Shown piece by piece: positions 16,913 through 25,487 of a stretch of DNA of 51,341 nt; position 1 is the first letter of the stretch; each line of letters starts with the position of its first letter. The notes beneath the pieces are model-generated. The model saw nothing but the letters and a program-made list of their open reading frames with translations. It was not told where the DNA came from and ran no database searches. The DNA comes from Erysipelatoclostridium sp. An173 (GTDB taxonomy: Bacteria; Bacillota_I; Bacilli_A; Erysipelotrichales; Coprobacillaceae). The stretch is from positions 1-51,341 of the forward strand of contig NZ_NFKR01000019.1 in assembly GCF_002160495.1 (NCBI RefSeq), written 5' to 3'. The position numbers and the translations under genes were made by a program.

Positions 16913-17361
16913 GCTTCTAATTCTTTTTTGAAACTTTCAAGATCAATTTTAATTTTTTTTAAAGTATCAAAAACCCAGTCAAGTCGTTCGTCTGGAATTG
17001 CTGATTTATAAATATTAGCTAATTCACGATGAAAATTTTCATGAACTACTAAAGCTTCATGCCCTTTTTTGGTTAATTTCAATAAAAAAACTCGTTGATC
17101 TTTTGTAGAACGTTCTTTAACTAAAAATCCCTTTTCAGCTATCTTTTTTACAGCAGTTGTTAAAGTACCTACAGTAATATGCAATTCTTTAGCAACATTT
17201 GTCATTGAAGGAAAATCGACTTTATCAATGGCATCAAGAACATGGGTTTCACTCATCGACAATTCTTTAAACTTACCTTTTTTTAAATATATTTCTTGAA
17301 TTGCCATTGCTTCGTTAAAAACTGCTACTACGGTTTCAATTGCATCTAAACGTCTACTCAC
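16906..17361 (-). CDS. MarR family regulator, FabT-like
   Basis: A 151-residue winged-helix dimer-type regulator. The HTH and wing are clear (SMTNVAKELHITVGTLTTAVKKIAEKGFLVKERSTKDQRVFLLKLTKKG). The block FKELSMSETHVLDAIDK, the GTLTTA recognition helix and the HENFHRELA segment resemble FabT, the regulator of fatty-acid synthesis genes in streptococci and relatives. No fab gene lies nearby in this window; the divergent neighbour is a ClC antiporter. The GTG at 17361 is chosen because GGTGATA precedes it. Two earlier GTGs are possible starts. The FabT assignment is from memory of the family and moderately sure. Confidence 0.8.
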   Translation of the reverse strand: MSRRLDAIETVVAVFNEAMAIQEIYLKKGKFKELSMSETHVLDAIDKVDFPSMTNVAKELHITVGTLTTAVKKIAEKGFLVKERSTKDQRVFLLKLTKKGHEALVVHENFHRELANIYKSAIPDERLDWVFDTLKKIKIDLESFKKELEAK

Positions 17362-17433
17362 TTCTATCACCACTTTAATTGTACCTTATTTTTTTGAGAA
17401 ATAAAACAATTATTCACCAAATAAAAAACAGCC

Positions 17434-17463
17434 TTTACTAATTCACACATTTCGATTTATAAT
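17434..17463 (+). promoter_or_regulatory. Promoter of the ClC gene with flanking inverted repeat
   Basis: TTTACT, an 18-nt spacer, then TATAAT. An inverted repeat CATTTC...GAAATG (17448-17475) brackets the -10 box and is a possible operator for the divergent MarR protein. Confidence 0.5.
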
Positions 17464-17484
17464 AATTTTGAAATGGGGAATTTT

Positions 17485-19032
17485 ATGAAAAACAGATTAA
17501 CAAAAATATTAGATTCAAAAAGATTTAAGTTAGTTTTATTATTGGAGGGATTAATTGTTGGTATTGCCAGTGGTTTTATTATTGTTGGCTATCGAGTTTG
17601 TTTAAGCCAGGGTGCCCTGTGGCTTAATAAAATTTTAACCTTTTGTAAAGAATCAATTTTTACAATTGCATTATGGTTTGTAATTTTAATAATACTTGCT
17701 AAGATCGTCTCTAAACTAGTGACTTTTGAACCCTTGATATCAGGAAGTGGTATTCCACAGCTTGAAGGTGAACTTAGTGGTAAAATTGATGCTAACTGGT
17801 GGCGAGTTTTAATATGTAAATTTGCTGGTGGCTTTTTATCAAACATTGCCGGTCTAGCATTAGGACGTGAAGGTCCTTCTATCCAGTTAGGGGCAATGAC
17901 TGGTAAAGGAATTGGTCATATTTTAAAAAGAAATAAAACTGAAGAACGATATTTATTGACATGTGGGGCTAGTGCCGGTTTGGCTGCCGCCTTTCATGCT
18001 CCATTAGCTGGTGTAATGTTTGCTTTAGAAGAAGTTCATAAACATTTTTCCGCACCATTATTAGTATCGGTAATGACTTCATCAATTGCTGCAGATTATG
18101 TAATGAGCCAGCTTTTAGGAATGGATCCTGTTTTTAATTTTAATGTAGTTAGCACCATCCCAACTAATTATTACTGGATGTTATTAATTTTAGGAGCTGT
18201 TTTAGGATTATTAGGCGCTTTTTATAATAAATCATTGCTTTACATCCAAAATCTCTATAGTCATTTTAATCTGACTCCTTTTAAAAAATTATTAATTCCT
18301 TTTATTTTAGCAGGAGTTTTAGGGTTTACTATTCCAGAATTAATCGGCAATGGTGATACATTAGTTGACTTATTAACAGAAGGTAAACTTACAGTTTCCT
18401 TGATCTTATTTTTTCTAATTGGCAAATTTCTATTTGCTCAAATTAGTTTTGGTTCTGGCGCTCCAGGCGGAATTTTCTTCCCGTTATTAGTTATTGGCTG
18501 TATGATTGGGGGACTAATGGGTAATCTTGCTCATATTTATCTTGGTTTAGAAGCCCAATATATCAATAATTTTGTTTTACTAGCTATGGCTGGTTATTTT
18601 ACCGCAATCGTTAGAGCCCCAGTGACTGGAATAATTTTAATTTTTGAAATGACCGGTTCACTAAATCATCTTCTTTCAATTGCTTTAGTTACAATCGTTG
18701 CTTATATCGTAGCTGATTTATTAAAAGCTGAACCAATTTATGAAAGTCTATTAACAAATTTATTGAAAAAACGGAATTTCCCTATCCCACAAGGAGTTGG
18801 TGAAAAAGTACTTTTAGATTTTATGATTGTTCCTAATTGTAAGCTTGAAAACTGTCTTTTAAAAGAAGTTGATTGGCCTAGTCAATGTTTAATTGTATCT
18901 TTACAACGTGATGGAAAAGAATTTATTCCTCGTGGCGATACATATTTAAAAAGCGGTGATAGTATTATCGTTATGTGTGATAAAGCACAGGAAAGCTTGA
19001 TCTATGATCAAGTATCTGAATTGATTAGTTAA
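17485..19032 (+). CDS. ClC family chloride/proton antiporter with TrkA-C domain
   Basis: A 515-residue ClC protein with three ion-path motifs: GSGIP (87-91), GREGP (127-131, gating Glu129) and GSGAPGGIFFP from 323. Glu183 in ALEEVHK corresponds to the internal proton-pathway glutamate of exchanger-type ClC proteins, so it is probably a Cl-/H+ antiporter, not a channel. Halide specificity (chloride or fluoride) is not proven, but the GREGP motif argues for the ordinary chloride branch. The C-terminal ~80 residues form a TrkA-C-like regulatory domain (CLIVSLQRDGKEFIPRGDTYLKSGDSIIVM). The ATG at 17485 uses GGGGA as SD; an ATG 12 bases upstream overlaps that SD. Confidence 0.92.
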   Translation: MKNRLTKILDSKRFKLVLLLEGLIVGIASGFIIVGYRVCLSQGALWLNKILTFCKESIFTIALWFVILIILAKIVSKLVTFEPLISGSGIPQLEGELSGKIDANWWRVLICKFAGGFLSNIAGLALGREGPSIQLGAMTGKGIGHILKRNKTEERYLLTCGASAGLAAAFHAPLAGVMFALEEVHKHFSAPLLVSVMTSSIAADYVMSQLLGMDPVFNFNVVSTIPTNYYWMLLILGAVLGLLGAFYNKSLLYIQNLYSHFNLTPFKKLLIPFILAGVLGFTIPELIGNGDTLVDLLTEGKLTVSLILFFLIGKFLFAQISFGSGAPGGIFFPLLVIGCMIGGLMGNLAHIYLGLEAQYINNFVLLAMAGYFTAIVRAPVTGIILIFEMTGSLNHLLSIALVTIVAYIVADLLKAEPIYESLLTNLLKKRNFPIPQGVGEKVLLDFMIVPNCKLENCLLKEVDWPSQCLIVSLQRDGKEFIPRGDTYLKSGDSIIVMCDKAQESLIYDQVSELIS

Positions 19033-19058
19033 ACGTGAGATTAAAACTCACGTTTTAT
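19031..19058 (+). terminator. Terminator of the ClC gene
   Basis: AAACGTGAG/CTCACGTTT with a seven-base loop, followed by a short T-run. Confidence 0.75.
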
Positions 19059-19062
19059 TATA

Positions 19063-19094
19063 TAAAAAATCACTGACAAACAATGCCAGTGATT
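19063..19094 (-). terminator. Terminator of luxS
   Basis: On the minus strand AATCACTG/CAGTGATT encloses a 10-base loop and is followed by TTTTTTATA. Confidence 0.7.
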
Positions 19095-19106
19095 ATAAGA
19101 TTTCTA

Positions 19107-19553
19107 TTATAAATAATGGTACTGATGTTCCCATTTGCTTTCAAGAAAATTGGTTGCCACATTTTTAGCTGTCTTTAAATCCATAAATGTATAATTACCA
19201 CATTCTTCTTTTTTAGCCCCCGGAATTTCTTGATCCCAGTTGGCAATTTGGATAAAAGTTTCTTTAACAAGTTCAATAACTGTATCAAAATCTAAATCTT
19301 TAGTAATTAAATAAAACCCTGTCATACAACCCATTGGCCCGAAATAAATTATTTTATCACGGTACTTACCATTTCTTAATAACGTTGCCCCAATATGTTC
19401 AATTGTATGAGCTGCTTCTGGTTTTAAAGCCGGTTCGATATTTGGTGAAGTCATACGAATATCATAAGTAGTTAAATTATCATCAACTCGAGAAATATAA
19501 ACTCCCTTAGTTAATTTAGTATGGTCAACACTAAAACTTGTTATTCGTTCCAT
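19107..19553 (-). CDS. luxS: S-ribosylhomocysteine lyase (AI-2 synthase)
   Basis: LuxS cleaves S-ribosylhomocysteine to homocysteine and DPD, the precursor of the AI-2 signal, and so recycles the methyl cycle. The 148-residue protein has the metal site HTIEH (49-53) and a distal Cys in EECGNY. The catalytic region GPMGCMTGF (Cys76) is also present. It is nearly the usual length. Its ATG lies inside the last codons of the upstream degV gene (13-nt overlap) without a strong SD of its own, so its translation is probably coupled to DegV. No pfs gene is in the window. Confidence 0.96.
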   Translation of the reverse strand: MERITSFSVDHTKLTKGVYISRVDDNLTTYDIRMTSPNIEPALKPEAAHTIEHIGATLLRNGKYRDKIIYFGPMGCMTGFYLITKDLDFDTVIELVKETFIQIANWDQEIPGAKKEECGNYTFMDLKTAKNVATNFLESKWEHQYHYL

Positions 19554-20422
19554 GATAACCCTTGATATTTACGTATATATTGATATCCAATACCGCCAAC
19601 ACCCATATGTGCACCAACTACAGCTGGTAACTCACGAACTGTAATATAACAATCTCCAATTCTTTTAATTAATTCTTCTTTCATTTGATTTGCAAGATCA
19701 TTAACTAAAACATGTTCAATGGCAATAACATAATCTTTATTATTAACTCCACAATCATTAACTAAATGATCAATAATTCTTAAGTTTGCTTTTTTTACTG
19801 TTCTTACTTTATCAAAAGTATCAATCTTACCACCAAGTTTATAATTCAGTTTCATAACTGGAACAATTTTTAATAAATTTCCTAAAATAGCAACCGCTGG
19901 AGTAATACGTCCGCCTTTTTTTAGATGATCAAGATTAGGAACCATGATCAATGTTCCGGAATCTTCAACCAATAAAGTTAAAATAGATTCAATTTCAGCA
20001 ACACTTTTACCATCATCAATCAATTTTTTAGCTACTCTAATTAAATAACGCTGAATACAAGCTGTTGCCTTAGTATCAATCAAAGTGATTGGAATTCCCA
20101 CCATATCACAAGCTAACTTCATCCCATTTAAGGTAGAAGATAAACCAGTAGCAATTGGTAAACCAATAATATGGTCATAACCTGCATCTTTGATTCTACG
20201 AACTGTTCTTTGGATTGAACCAGTTGATGGTTGTGATGTTAATACCATCTCATTAGTTCTTTCCATACGCCGAAAAACTTCCTCGGCACTTATTTCTTCT
20301 AAATCTAAATATGACTGTTCTCCCATTGTTATTGTAAGAGGAACAATATAAATTCCCTCAGCTTCTAATGATCCGATTGGAAATTGACAACCACTATCAG
20401 CTAAAACTGCTATCTTTTTCAT
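19541..20422 (-). CDS. DegV family fatty-acid-binding protein
   Basis: A 293-residue DegV/FakB-type protein. Proteins of this family hold a fatty acid between two domains and, as FakB, present it to the kinase FakA. Visible features are an N-terminal ADSGCQFP loop (usual DSxxD/LP motif), the TSQPSTG acyl-binding loop near 62-68 and the LPIATGLSSTLNG loop. A C-terminal LPAVVGAHMGVGGIGY motif ends the domain. Whether it serves phospholipid synthesis here is inferred from family. The SD is AGGAGG. It overlaps luxS. Confidence 0.9.
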   Translation of the reverse strand: MKKIAVLADSGCQFPIGSLEAEGIYIVPLTITMGEQSYLDLEEISAEEVFRRMERTNEMVLTSQPSTGSIQRTVRRIKDAGYDHIIGLPIATGLSSTLNGMKLACDMVGIPITLIDTKATACIQRYLIRVAKKLIDDGKSVAEIESILTLLVEDSGTLIMVPNLDHLKKGGRITPAVAILGNLLKIVPVMKLNYKLGGKIDTFDKVRTVKKANLRIIDHLVNDCGVNNKDYVIAIEHVLVNDLANQMKEELIKRIGDCYITVRELPAVVGAHMGVGGIGYQYIRKYQGLSWNE

Positions 20423-20515
20423 AGTATGCCTCCTATAATTACGTTTCTAATATACCAAATTTATTAACTTTTTGCTAGTAATATGTGTTATGATAATAAA
20501 GAAATGAGGGATTAG

Positions 20516-21118
20516 ATGAAATCAGTACGTGAAATTACCGTTTATCGCTGGACGATTAAAAAATCAGAATTTATTTGTACTTTAATACCTTGCAATAATG
20601 AAGCACAAATTAATGATATAATTGATGAATATAAACAAAAATATCATGATGCTACTCATAACTGTGTTGCATACATCGTTCAAAATGCTAAAAGAGCTAA
20701 TGATGATGGTGAACCTAGCGGTACTGCCGGCTTACCAATGTTGGATGTTTTAGAAAAAAATGACTTATCTAATGTTATTGCAATTGTAACCCGTTATTTT
20801 GGTGGAATCAAACTAGGGGCTGGCGGTCTAACTAGGGCATATCGTCAAAGTGTTGCCGATGCTTTAAAAGAAGCAGACATCGTTGAAAAACATCTGGTAC
20901 CACTATATAAAATTACAATTGATTATTCTTATACTAAAAAATTTGATCATCTTTTAAAAGTTCATCAAATAAAATGTATAAATAAAGAATATTTAGATTG
21001 TGTTAATTATTATTGTTATCTAGAAAATCTGGATTTTTTAGATGTCGTTCAAGATTTAACTAATAACACCTACAAAAAAGAATATCTTCATGATGACTAT
21101 ATTGAACAAAATTCATGA
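20516..21118 (+). CDS. YigZ/IMPACT family protein (UPF0029)
   Basis: A 200-residue protein with the IMPACT/UPF0029 N-terminal domain. Conserved stretches are CVAYIV, the DDGEPSGTAGLPML motif near 63-76 and VTRYFGGIKLGAGGLTRAYRQ near 90-110. A ferredoxin-like C-terminal domain follows. The E. coli homologue YigZ and eukaryotic IMPACT have ill-defined roles linked to translation or stress. The start ATG has the SD GAGGGA. It is divergent from degV, with a 93-bp promoter region between them. Confidence 0.9.
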   Translation: MKSVREITVYRWTIKKSEFICTLIPCNNEAQINDIIDEYKQKYHDATHNCVAYIVQNAKRANDDGEPSGTAGLPMLDVLEKNDLSNVIAIVTRYFGGIKLGAGGLTRAYRQSVADALKEADIVEKHLVPLYKITIDYSYTKKFDHLLKVHQIKCINKEYLDCVNYYCYLENLDFLDVVQDLTNNTYKKEYLHDDYIEQNS

Positions 21119-21164
21119 AAAGGTCATAAAAAAGAGTATAATACTTAATAAGAGGTGAAAATCA

Positions 21165-21623
21165 ATGAATGAGATTAATAAAATTTATCAACAACACGTT
21201 ACTCATGAACTAAAATTAGTCAGTACTCCTGACCATGCCATTTTAAACAAGGATAAAGTAGAAGCTAAAGTTTTAGCATTCTTATGTGAACTTGGTAAAT
21301 TTGGTGAAGAAGCACATATTTTTAGTTTCTGGGATAATTCTTCAACTAATAGTAAGGATTTAATTGATTATTATATTGATGGATTGCATATGTTAATGTC
21401 AATTGGTTTTGAATTGCATGTTGATAATTTAAAAAATTATCAGGAAATAAATGACCAGATTAGTATCGCTAATCAATTAATCAAAGTTTATCAAAATGCT
21501 TTAAAAATCAATGAAACATATACTTTTGAAGCTTTCCAAAATTGTGTTGATGATTATTTTACGTTAGGATTTAAAGCTGGTATTGATTTTGATACTATTT
21601 TAGAAAACTATATCAAAGAATAA
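21165..21623 (+). CDS. Dimeric all-alpha dUTPase family protein
   Basis: A 152-residue all-alpha NTP pyrophosphatase of the dimeric dUTPase type (MazG-like superfamily). The metal-binding layout is visible: ELGKFGEEAHIFSFW (helix with the ExxxE pattern) and the second motif YYIDGLHMLMSIGFEL. It probably hydrolyses dUTP to dUMP, keeping uracil out of DNA. A TATAAT element between this gene and the YigZ-family gene suggests an extra promoter. The SD AGAGGTGA is seven bases from the ATG. Confidence 0.85.
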   Translation: MNEINKIYQQHVTHELKLVSTPDHAILNKDKVEAKVLAFLCELGKFGEEAHIFSFWDNSSTNSKDLIDYYIDGLHMLMSIGFELHVDNLKNYQEINDQISIANQLIKVYQNALKINETYTFEAFQNCVDDYFTLGFKAGIDFDTILENYIKE

Positions 21624-21626
21624 AAA

Positions 21627-21672
21627 TAAGGCCTGTAAAACTGTATTAATTACAATTTTATCTGGCCTTTTA
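21627..21672. terminator. Convergent terminator of the dUTPase and cotH genes
   Basis: The outer stem AAGGCC/GGCCTT (21628-21633 and 21664-21669) and an inner GTAAAA/TTTTAT pairing close a long loop. Ts follow on the plus strand. Confidence 0.6.
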
Positions 21673-21676
21673 TTAA

Positions 21677-23071
21677 CTAATCCTTCAAATCAGCAATTTC
21701 TCCCATATCCGGCAACCAAATATGATCAGCATTTATTTTAGTAGTATTTGTTTCTTGTTCTTTCCAGGTTGAAGCAATCTTGCCTTCTAATTGACCACGA
21801 ACACTTTGAAAGCGTAAACTGCAAAATTCTTTAAAAGTTTCTATCCCTAGTAAATAATCTTCATAACTACAAAAAGCAGTTGGATCTTTTTTTACATAAG
21901 GAGCAATCATTTTAGTTGTTTTAGCTATTTTCTTTTCAAAATAACCATTTCCATAATACTCTTTTACAAAATAATCAAAATATTCATGATACTTTTTATA
22001 ATAATCATCATTTTTCATTACATGATGGTATAAAGGACGATTTTTCATAATTGTTCCTGAAGCTGGCGTATTAATTGGATAATTAACATATAACGTTGCA
22101 TCATTAATAGGATTAGGCATTCCAAGTGAATAAGTAGCAAAAGCTAAATTATAATCCCAAGGAATCATTGTCATAATACCATCTTCTTCATACAAAAAAT
22201 AATTATGACCAGTTCGCCCTAAATAACTATCCATATTTACAACAAACACTTGAACCACAAAATATGCTAACACTTCATCAATATTAACTGCTGTTTCTAA
22301 GTTTTTGCCACTATCAAGTATTTTAATTGCTTCAATCAATCTTTTTTTATCTTCCAATGTAATATCAAATCGAGCATTATTAAAAATATTATTATAATTT
22401 TCAACATCATCACCAATATATTTAAGGGCAATATCAGCATTTTCATCATCTAAGCTTCGATAACCTGGTTTATATAATTTACCATAATTTTTGCCAAAGT
22501 TTCTTTTTACAAATGCTTCTTCTACTTCTTCAATCGCTAAAAAAAGCCCCCAATCCTTATCATTAATAGTTACCCAGGTATAACTACACAACGATGATGG
22601 TACTTCCATAAAACTCATCATCTGATAAGTCATATAGTTTTTTAGATAACTATTATCCTGAAACGAACAATCTAATGACATTTTATCCAAACCATAGTAA
22701 TTTAAATCCTTATTATAATGATCAAATTCAATTTTCATACTATATCTTGTCAAACCATAACGTTCAACTAAACGTAATGAATTATTTCCTTTTACTCGTA
22801 AACCTACATTTTCAAATACTTCACCATCGATCGTAATTGTTGCTTCAACATATTTTTCCTCTTTGGCATTTGCAAAAAAACTTTCCGGATCATTAAACTG
22901 CAAATCAATTTGATGAACATAACTATCATCAAATAATTTATTTGCATATGGTGGCATAGAATCAGTTGACTGTAATCCCCATTGTCCTTTAAAAAGTAGT
23001 CCAGTTGCAAAAATCAATGCTAAAACTGTTGTTACAATAACAATTTTATCAAAATGTTTATGCCTAATCAT
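21677..23071 (-). CDS. CotH family protein kinase-like membrane protein
   Basis: A 464-residue protein with a short basic N-terminus and one membrane anchor (about 9-27), so the catalytic domain faces outward. The CotH fold is seen in LRVKGNNSLRLV, RYSMKIEFDHYN, LYKPGYRSL and GRTGHNYFLYEEDGIMTMI. The metal/ATP-site motif PWDYNLAF follows. CotH proteins of Bacillus phosphorylate spore-coat proteins; homologues outside sporulation often travel with VTC and DUF4956 genes, as here. It is the last gene of the sigma-factor operon, four bases after the DUF4956 stop codon with a weak SD. The substrate is unknown; surface or secreted proteins are the natural guess. Confidence 0.88.
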   Translation of the reverse strand: MIRHKHFDKIVIVTTVLALIFATGLLFKGQWGLQSTDSMPPYANKLFDDSYVHQIDLQFNDPESFFANAKEEKYVEATITIDGEVFENVGLRVKGNNSLRLVERYGLTRYSMKIEFDHYNKDLNYYGLDKMSLDCSFQDNSYLKNYMTYQMMSFMEVPSSLCSYTWVTINDKDWGLFLAIEEVEEAFVKRNFGKNYGKLYKPGYRSLDDENADIALKYIGDDVENYNNIFNNARFDITLEDKKRLIEAIKILDSGKNLETAVNIDEVLAYFVVQVFVVNMDSYLGRTGHNYFLYEEDGIMTMIPWDYNLAFATYSLGMPNPINDATLYVNYPINTPASGTIMKNRPLYHHVMKNDDYYKKYHEYFDYFVKEYYGNGYFEKKIAKTTKMIAPYVKKDPTAFCSYEDYLLGIETFKEFCSLRFQSVRGQLEGKIASTWKEQETNTTKINADHIWLPDMGEIADLKD

Positions 23072-23074
23072 AAC

Positions 23075-23746
23075 TTATCCCATATAATCACCATTATAAG
23101 AAACTAAAACCGCATATGTGATTCCTTCCATATTCGATAATTCATTTATAAATAAAGCACTTTGATCTTTTATTCTTACTTCATAGTTCAATTCAATTGA
23201 TTGTTTTTTTATACTTTTACTCTTCAAAGAAAAAGCATCTACCTGTTCTTTAACAAACTGACTTGCTTTTTTTTCAATCTCATCATCTTGACAATGAACA
23301 ACTAAAATATATGGTCGTAAGACATTTTTCCGATTAGAAAAAATTATCAAAACTAACCCAACCATAACACTGCCAATTACCGCTAAAGGAATTAAACCCG
23401 CTGCTAAAACAATACCAGCAGCTATGCTCCAAAACAAAAATGCAATATCCATTGGTTCTTTAATTGCCGTTCTAAATCTGACTATTGATAACGCCCCTAC
23501 CATCCCTAGTGATAAAACAATATTACTAGTTACAGCTAAGATTACTAAAGTTGTAATCATCGTTAAAGCTATCAAAGTAGTACCAAAACTCGCTGAATAC
23601 ATTAAACCACTATAACTTTTTTTATACACAAAAAAGATAAACAAACCAATACTAAATGCCAATAATAAGGCCACTAGCATATCAAACAAAGAAATTGCTG
23701 TAGCATTTTCTAAAAAACTTGATTTAAAAATATCACTAAAATTCAT
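23075..23746 (-). CDS. DUF4956 membrane protein
   Basis: A 223-residue protein with four membrane helices in the first ~140 residues. Its signature is GALSIVRFRTAIKEP near 85-99, typical of DUF4956. A cytoplasmic C-terminal domain of about 80 residues follows (VVHCQDDEIEKKASQFVKEQV...). DUF4956 proteins are found beside VTC-domain polyphosphate polymerases and CotH kinases in many bacteria; their action is not established. A channel or scaffold for polyphosphate is possible but unproven. It lies between those two genes in a tight operon. Confidence 0.88.
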   Translation of the reverse strand: MNFSDIFKSSFLENATAISLFDMLVALLLAFSIGLFIFFVYKKSYSGLMYSASFGTTLIALTMITTLVILAVTSNIVLSLGMVGALSIVRFRTAIKEPMDIAFLFWSIAAGIVLAAGLIPLAVIGSVMVGLVLIIFSNRKNVLRPYILVVHCQDDEIEKKASQFVKEQVDAFSLKSKSIKKQSIELNYEVRIKDQSALFINELSNMEGITYAVLVSYNGDYMG

Positions 23747-23756
23747 TTTTCCTCTC

Positions 23757-24452
23757 CTACCAATGTTTCAATCGACATTGAGCAAATTTTGAATATGCTC
23801 CTGTTTTTTGAGAAATGCCTTGAACCATTTTTAATACAATATCTGGTAAAAATTCATCATATTTAACTTCTAAAATAGAAACACCTAGATCAGCTGCAAT
23901 TCCATTTGATAAATCAAAGAAATTCAAAACATTTGTTTCCGTATGTAAATCACGATCAATTGTAATCCTTACATTTCCTGGTAAATAACGATAAGCTTCC
24001 CGCCTGTAAAAAACTATTACTGAAGGTTGTAACATTTCCCCTTTGATCTTACTATAAAATTCAATTAATAACGGATTTTCACTAGCCAATAGAAAATCAA
24101 TATCTCCAGCTAATATTTTTTCAACTTCTTCTTTACTAAGTTGCGCACTTCTTTTAGCACATAATCCATTATTTTTTATCTTTTTTTCTAATCTTATAAA
24201 ACTAAAATCATTATTATAATAACGTATTCTAAACTTCTCACGTTTTTTAACACCATTCAATTTTTCAAATAACGCTTTATCTTCAGGAGTATCAAAATAT
24301 AAACTATTAACCTGATACATCCCATCTTCATTGCTATGATCATCTAAGTCAAATAACAATTTTAATCGATTTGAAATCCAAAAATCCTCACCACTATTCA
24401 TCCGATGTTTTAATTCATGGCGATAAGAAATTGGCTCTTTTTCAAGTAGCAT
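23757..24452 (-). CDS. VTC-domain polyphosphate polymerase
   Basis: A 231-residue protein made only of the VTC catalytic tunnel domain, without SPX or membrane parts. Basic and acidic residues expected in the tunnel are visible: YRHELKHRM at the start, REKFRIRYYN, RLEKKIKNNGLCAKRSA and FYRREAYRY. RITIDRDL and the C-terminal ILEVKYDEFLP complete the set. Family members make polyphosphate from ATP and may pass it through a membrane partner. Here the partner would be the DUF4956 protein encoded 10 bp downstream. The SD AAGGAGA precedes the ATG; a perfect hairpin separates it from the anti-sigma gene. Confidence 0.9.
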   Translation of the reverse strand: MLLEKEPISYRHELKHRMNSGEDFWISNRLKLLFDLDDHSNEDGMYQVNSLYFDTPEDKALFEKLNGVKKREKFRIRYYNNDFSFIRLEKKIKNNGLCAKRSAQLSKEEVEKILAGDIDFLLASENPLLIEFYSKIKGEMLQPSVIVFYRREAYRYLPGNVRITIDRDLHTETNVLNFFDLSNGIAADLGVSILEVKYDEFLPDIVLKMVQGISQKTGAYSKFAQCRLKHW

Positions 24453-24475
24453 AACTGTTCTCCTTATATTAAATT

Positions 24476-24499
24476 AGGAGTTTATTTTAATAAACTCCT
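24476..24499 (-). other. Perfect 11-bp hairpin between anti-sigma and VTC genes
   Basis: AGGAGTTTATT and AATAAACTCCT enclose a TT loop. The hairpin overlaps the anti-sigma stop codon. No U-tract follows, so it is more likely an intercistronic RNA hairpin (processing, stability or partial attenuation) than a terminator. Confidence 0.7.
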
Positions 24500-25484
24500 A
24501 TACATTTACTTCAACATTAAAAGTGATAATTTCACCACTAATAGCATTTAACTGATAATTATAAATAGCATAAGAATCTTGCATTTGAACATTAAAAATC
24601 AAACGATTATCATCACAATCCATATTTGATTGATAGCTAATAACTTCATTTTCAGATACTTTTGCATGTTCTAAAACCTTTTCTTTTACTTCTTCATCGC
24701 TTAAATATCCATCATGACTTTCAACACCATCAATTGTAATAGTTTTAAACTGAATATTTTTATAATGAACAAGTGTATTTAAATCATTGATCGTTAAATT
24801 AGTTAAATCACTAAACTCATAACTAGGATTGGCATTGATCAACTCTTGAATTAATGTTGCTTTACCAACAGAAATCTGATATTCATCAGCTAATTTTTTT
24901 ACTTTACTAGAGTAATCAATATCCTGGGAAACTACTGATGCTTGAATTGAATATCCATCTAATACTTCTTTTACATCATTAGCAACCCGTTTTTTCAATT
25001 CTTCACGAGTATTACGATCATCCCCTTGAACAGTAACTAAAACAGAGTTTTTAATTTCATCGATATACCCATTTTTAAACATACTACCGATAATAGCATT
25101 AACAGCAACATCAATATCAGTATCAATTAGATCCATATCTTTAAGAACTAATTTACCTTCTTCATTATGATAATCAAAATCCGTTACTCGATTTTCATCA
25201 TTAACTTCTAATTCAATATTAGGATTTACATCAAAAGAAACAATACAACCATCATGTGATCTTTGATTAAAATTAACAGTTACAAAACTTAATATAATTA
25301 TCATTGATAAACATATCGCACTCATTTTCCAATGACTAACCAGTTTACGATGAGTCTTTTTACTACTAGAAGCCTCTACTTGTTTAACATATTTAATTTC
25401 ATCTAGTAATTCCTTTTTTATATCATTCATCTGGAGTTGTCGAAATTCTTTTTTTAATTGATCTTTAATTTCACGATTTTTCAA
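24498..25484 (-). CDS. RsgI-like transmembrane anti-sigma factor with PepSY-like C-terminus
   Basis: This 328-residue protein has a cytoplasmic Lys/Glu-rich N-terminus (about 1-52, the likely sigma-binding part) and one membrane helix (about 53-71). An extracellular RsgI-type domain follows from about 80: SFDVNPNIELEVN with the Asn87-Pro88 pair. In RsgI proteins that pair is where self-cleavage occurs. The VGKATLIQELI motif and a PepSY-like end (YLSDEEVKEKVLEHAKVSENEV) come next. It starts with TTG, four bases after the sigma stop codon, using GGAGGTG that overlaps the sigma gene. It should hold the ECF factor inactive until an envelope signal triggers proteolysis. Confidence 0.85.
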   Translation of the reverse strand: MKNREIKDQLKKEFRQLQMNDIKKELLDEIKYVKQVEASSSKKTHRKLVSHWKMSAICLSMIIILSFVTVNFNQRSHDGCIVSFDVNPNIELEVNDENRVTDFDYHNEEGKLVLKDMDLIDTDIDVAVNAIIGSMFKNGYIDEIKNSVLVTVQGDDRNTREELKKRVANDVKEVLDGYSIQASVVSQDIDYSSKVKKLADEYQISVGKATLIQELINANPSYEFSDLTNLTINDLNTLVHYKNIQFKTITIDGVESHDGYLSDEEVKEKVLEHAKVSENEVISYQSNMDCDDNRLIFNVQMQDSYAIYNYQLNAISGEIITFNVEVNV

Positions 25485-25487
25485 TTT

